From Bradyrhizobium sp. ORS 278 (lineage in GTDB: Bacteria > Pseudomonadota > Alphaproteobacteria > Rhizobiales > Xanthobacteraceae): a stretch of DNA of 64,000 bases. Position 1 is the first letter of the stretch. Each line of letters opens with the position of its first letter. The translations under genes and the position numbers were made by a program. Positions 61,208 to 64,000 of the stretch are shown here, in pieces. Location: contig NC_009445.1 in assembly GCF_000026145.1 (NCBI RefSeq), positions 992,001 to 1,056,000 of the forward strand, written 5' to 3'. The notes under the pieces were generated by a model. That model had not been told where the DNA came from. It saw only the letters and a list, made by a program, of their open reading frames with translations, and did not search any database.

Positions 61208-62227
61208 TCACGGCCTGAAATACACATCCACCTTCATGCCCACCGCGAACGGGCCGGGCTCGGCGAGATCGACCAGCACCTCGACGACGTCGACATCGGT
61301 CATGTTGCGCTGGCTGAGCGCAGCCGTGCGGCTGCTCTCGACCAGCGGGGCAACGGACGCGACCTTGCCGGCGACGTCGCGGCCGCGGAAGGCGTCGGAG
61401 CGGACCACGGCCTGCTGGCCCACCTTGATCTTGTCGAGGTCGCGCTGATCGAGTTCGGCGCGGACGCGCAAGGACGACATGTCGCCGAGCAGCACCAGCG
61501 GCTGCGATCCTTGCGGCGAGGCGATCTCGCCGGCACGCGCGTTGACCTGCAGGATGGTGCCGTCGAGCGGCGCACGGAGTGTGAGCTTCTCCAGCGTGGC
61601 GCGCGCGGCCTGCAGATCGGCGCGGGCGACGTTGAGCTGGCCTTCGGCGCCGATCGGCAGCGGCGCGTCGGCCGTGACCTTGCGCAACTCTTCGGTCTGC
61701 TGCTCCAGCTTCGCCTGTGCATTCGTCGCTTGCGTGCGCGCACTCTCCACGTCGGCATCGGCGCCGCGCCCGGCGCGCCGCTCGGCCACCGCCTTGTCGA
61801 GCGCAACGCGCGCGTCGAACACCGCGGCTTGCGCATCGGCGACGCCATCCTCGGCGCGTCGCCGGGGCCCTGCGCCCGACGGCGTCGTTTCCTTGTTGCG
61901 CACGCGCTTGCGCATCGCCGCCTGCGCCTCGGCGCTGGCGAGCTGCGCGCGCGCCTCGGCGTCAGAGAGCCGCACCAGGGCCTGGCCGGCGAACACGCTG
62001 TCGCCGGGCTTTACCAGCACCTCCTGGATCGCGCCGACCACGGGCACGCCCAGCTTGATCAGGCCGGACGCCGGCTCGACACGCCCGGGCGCGACCGCGA
62101 GCCATCGCTCCTCCTGGGCGTTGGCGGCGCGCGCCTCCTGGGTGATCAAGCGCGGCGCGGCCGCGAGCACCGTCGACGCCGCCAGCAGCAGCGCGACAAC
62201 GTAGGGAGCTCGACCGGGCTTGTTCAT
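61208..62227 (-). CDS. HlyD-family membrane fusion protein (DevB-like)
   Basis: A 339-residue periplasmic adaptor. It has one N-terminal membrane anchor (YVVALLLAASTVLAAA), a biotinyl-like segment (VPVVGAIQEVLVKPGDSVFAGQALVRLSD), a coiled-coil hairpin (about 90-190, with alternating Ala/Glu/Arg) and the second lipoyl half (LRAPLDGTILQVNARAGEIASPQGSQPLVLLGDMSSLRVRAELDQRDLDKIKVGQ). It pairs with the ATPase and permease downstream in the transcription order, as in DevBCA exporters of cyanobacteria. No outer-membrane channel is in the window. It is translated from a start overlapping the ATPase stop (ATGA). Confidence 0.9.
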   Translation of the reverse strand: MNKPGRAPYVVALLLAASTVLAAAPRLITQEARAANAQEERWLAVAPGRVEPASGLIKLGVPVVGAIQEVLVKPGDSVFAGQALVRLSDAEARAQLASAEAQAAMRKRVRNKETTPSGAGPRRRAEDGVADAQAAVFDARVALDKAVAERRAGRGADADVESARTQATNAQAKLEQQTEELRKVTADAPLPIGAEGQLNVARADLQAARATLEKLTLRAPLDGTILQVNARAGEIASPQGSQPLVLLGDMSSLRVRAELDQRDLDKIKVGQQAVVRSDAFRGRDVAGKVASVAPLVESSRTAALSQRNMTDVDVVEVLVDLAEPGPFAVGMKVDVYFRP

Positions 62228-62943
62228 GCGTTCGAGACCTTCTTCATCGAGTCTGTCACTGCCTCCTCGCGGACGATCCGGCCGTCCTCGATATGAACGA
62301 CGCGGCTGGCGAACGGCAGGATGCGCGGATCGTGTGTCACGACAAGAACAGCGCGCGACGGGTCTTTGGCGATGTCGGCCAGCAAGGTCATGATCGCCTG
62401 GCCATTGGAAGTGTCGAGCGCGCCGGTCGGCTCGTCGGCGAGAATGACCTGGGTCTTGCCGACGATGGCACGCGCGATCGCGACGCGCTGCTGCTCGCCG
62501 CCGGACAGCTCGCGCGGCAGCGATCTGCGCTTCTGGCCGAGACCGACGGTGGCCAGCACCTCGCGCGCTGCGGCCTTTGCTGTCCGCGCCCGCTCGCCGC
62601 GCACATCGAGCGCGAGGCGGACATTGTCCTCGGCATTCAACGTAGGAAACAGATGATAGGACTGGAAGATGAAGCCGATGCGCTCGCGCCGGAGCTTGGC
62701 CAGCGCCTCCGCATCGAGCCCGGCGACCGCCTGGCCGCCGACATGCACCGTCCCGGCGTCCGGCGTCATCAGGCAGCCGAGGATCGACAGCAGCGTGGTC
62801 TTACCGCTACCCGACGGGCCCATCAGCAGCACCAGCTCGCCGCCTTTCAACGCCAGGCTTACGCCCTTCAGCGCCTGCACCCGGCCGGCGCCCTGGCCGA
62901 GGTGGTGGACGAGATCGGTGGCCGCGAGCACGACGTCGCTCAT
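62224..62943 (-). CDS. ABC transporter ATP-binding protein (DevA/LolD-like)
   Basis: A 239-residue ATPase with Walker A GPSGSGKTTLLS (about 43-54), QSYHLFPTLNAEDNV (Q-loop), signature LSGGEQQRVAIARAI, Walker B VILADEPTGALDT and H-loop VVTHDPRI. This is the MacB/LolD/DevA type, which works with FtsX-like permeases. The ATG at 62943 overlaps the permease stop. Same operon as the HlyD protein. Confidence 0.93.
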   Translation of the reverse strand: MSDVVLAATDLVHHLGQGAGRVQALKGVSLALKGGELVLLMGPSGSGKTTLLSILGCLMTPDAGTVHVGGQAVAGLDAEALAKLRRERIGFIFQSYHLFPTLNAEDNVRLALDVRGERARTAKAAAREVLATVGLGQKRRSLPRELSGGEQQRVAIARAIVGKTQVILADEPTGALDTSNGQAIMTLLADIAKDPSRAVLVVTHDPRILPFASRVVHIEDGRIVREEAVTDSMKKVSNA

Positions 62944-64000
62944 CGCGAGAACACCATGGCTGGATCGATACGCATCACCTTGACGATCGCGGCGATCGCC
63001 GAGCCGACGCACATCGTCACCGTCAGGGCGAGCAGCGCGACGGTCAGCAGCGGCGTCATGATGACGGGCAGCGCGGACTCCGCCGTCGCGGTCGCCACGA
63101 TCTTGCCGATGCCGGCGGCGCCGGCGAAGCCGACGATGGCGCTGAGCAGCGCCTGCCAGATGATGACTGTGTAGATGTAGCGGCTCGACGAGCCGATCGC
63201 GCGCAAGGTGGCGAATTCGTTGAGATGGTCCTTGGTACTGGAATAGAGCGTCTGCGCGACGATCACGGTGCCGACGATGACCCCCAGCAGCGCGCCGGCG
63301 AACAGCGCCGCGCCCGCGCCGGTGCCGAACAGCCAGAACGAGCGGCTGCGGTTGCGGAACTCGGCCGCGGTCAGCACCTCCACATTCCCCAGACTGTCGC
63401 GCAGCGCCTGCTGCGTCTTCCAGAGATCGGCATCGGATGCCAGCCGCACCAGCAGATACGATGCCTTGCTCGCCGGCGTTCCGGTGAAGCTGCGGGCCCG
63501 CTCGACATCGGTGAACACGTATGGCGTTGTCGTGAACGAGCGGATGCCCTTGCTGACCGCCATCACCTGCACCTTGCGGTCACGCAGCTCGGCGGCCTGC
63601 TCCACGCCCGAGATGCCGAGCCGTTCGAAATAGGTCTGGTCGATGGCGACAGCACCGGGCACCGAGAGGTCGTCGAGCCGACCTTCGACCACGTTCCAGG
63701 GATGCAGGCCTAGTCCGCGCAGCTCCGAGCCGACCACAAAGACGGGCGTCGTGGTGCCCTGCGGCAGCCGCCATTGCGCATAGCCGATCACCAGCGGCGT
63801 CGCCTCGGTGACCCCGGGGACGGCCAGCGCCCGGAACCGCTGCCGCTCGTCGAGCAGCGATGGATCCTCGAAGCACTTGGTGCCGACCGGCATGATCCAC
63901 AGCTGCGCCGGCGCATGGTCGATCATGGTCGTCACCATGCGGCGGAAGCCGACATAGAGGCCCATCTGCACGGTCACCAGCACGATCGAGAAGATGATGC
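62940..64000 (-). CDS. ABC transporter permease (DevC-like, FtsX fold), cut by window edge
   Basis: At least 353 residues of an FtsX/MacB-type permease; the N-terminus lies right of the window. A membrane helix is partly cut at the edge (IIFSIVLVTVQMGLYVGF). A large periplasmic region (about residues 25-220) follows, then three C-terminal helices (AGAALFAGALLGVIVGTVIVAQTLY, VIIWQALLSAIVGFAGAAGIGKIVA, LLALTVTMCVGSAIAAIVKVM). The layout of one N-terminal and three C-terminal helices is DevC/FtsX-like. The permease, ATPase and HlyD genes are coupled by ATGA overlaps, so the system is probably expressed as one unit, exporting an unknown lipid or peptide. Confidence 0.92.
   Translation of the reverse strand, partial: IIFSIVLVTVQMGLYVGFRRMVTTMIDHAPAQLWIMPVGTKCFEDPSLLDERQRFRALAVPGVTEATPLVIGYAQWRLPQGTTTPVFVVGSELRGLGLHPWNVVEGRLDDLSVPGAVAIDQTYFERLGISGVEQAAELRDRKVQVMAVSKGIRSFTTTPYVFTDVERARSFTGTPASKASYLLVRLASDADLWKTQQALRDSLGNVEVLTAAEFRNRSRSFWLFGTGAGAALFAGALLGVIVGTVIVAQTLYSSTKDHLNEFATLRAIGSSSRYIYTVIIWQALLSAIVGFAGAAGIGKIVATATAESALPVIMTPLLTVALLALTVTMCVGSAIAAIVKVMRIDPAMVFSR

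Overview
The window is high-GC alphaproteobacterial DNA, most likely from Bradyrhizobium or a close relative such as Rhodopseudomonas. This rests on three things: two loci whose gene content and order match characterised R. palustris systems (cou/tar for lignin-derived phenylpropenoates, pim for dicarboxylic acids), a LuxI/LuxR pair of the type found in these genera, and a high density of the 80-165 bp inverted-repeat intergenic elements typical of Bradyrhizobium. No rRNA, tRNA, transposase, phage gene or CRISPR array was seen.

Layout. (1) 1-11.4 kb: an acyl/aryl-CoA catabolic island: truncated CoA ligase and thiolase on the minus strand, then a TetR regulator, an SDR, a crotonase, a feruloyl-CoA-synthetase-type ligase, three acyl-CoA dehydrogenases (two a tandem duplication) and a nitroreductase. 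(2) 11.8-15.5 kb: a minus-strand run of a cyclic-nucleotide-gated K+ channel, a non-canonical crotonase, a LuxR-type receptor and a LuxI-type synthase. (3) 15.8-22.8 kb: mixed genes, including a membrane cNMP-binding protein beside a stand-alone DUF6537 protein, a WYL regulator with twin operators next to a small ORF and a GST, and a divergent LysR/flavin-oxidase-like pair. (4) 22.8-39.1 kb: the cou/tar locus: TRAP transporter tarPQM, couA, couB, SDR, 4HBT-type thioesterase, ABC binding protein couP, a shikimate-dehydrogenase-like protein, three ABC transport genes (one a permease-ATPase fusion) and the MarR regulator couR. (5) 39.2-56.8 kb: a glycerate 2-kinase-like gene, an ABC uptake operon with two paralogous binding proteins (one frameshifted), an IclR regulator, and a pimFABCD-type beta-oxidation operon followed by an SDR. 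(6) 57-64 kb: glpK, an alpha/beta hydrolase, a GNAT protein, a GST, and a DevBCA-like export system cut off by the right edge.

How it works together. Region 4 should import hydroxycinnamates by both a TRAP and an ABC system, activate them to CoA thioesters (CouB), and shorten the side chain (CouA, SDR, a thiolase and a thioesterase) to a hydroxybenzoate. A shared palindrome, GTTAT-N5-ATAAC, lies before tarP, before couA and (degenerate, twice) between couR and the ABC operon, which suggests one CouR regulon. Region 5 couples dicarboxylate-type uptake to a complete activation and beta-oxidation set under an IclR regulator. The quorum-sensing pair sits beside aryl/acyl-CoA enzymes, consistent with the CoA-thioester-using LuxI enzymes known in these genera.

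Limits: functions are by motif and gene-order recognition by eye; no searches were run. Start codons were chosen by Shine-Dalgarno match and family N-termini.
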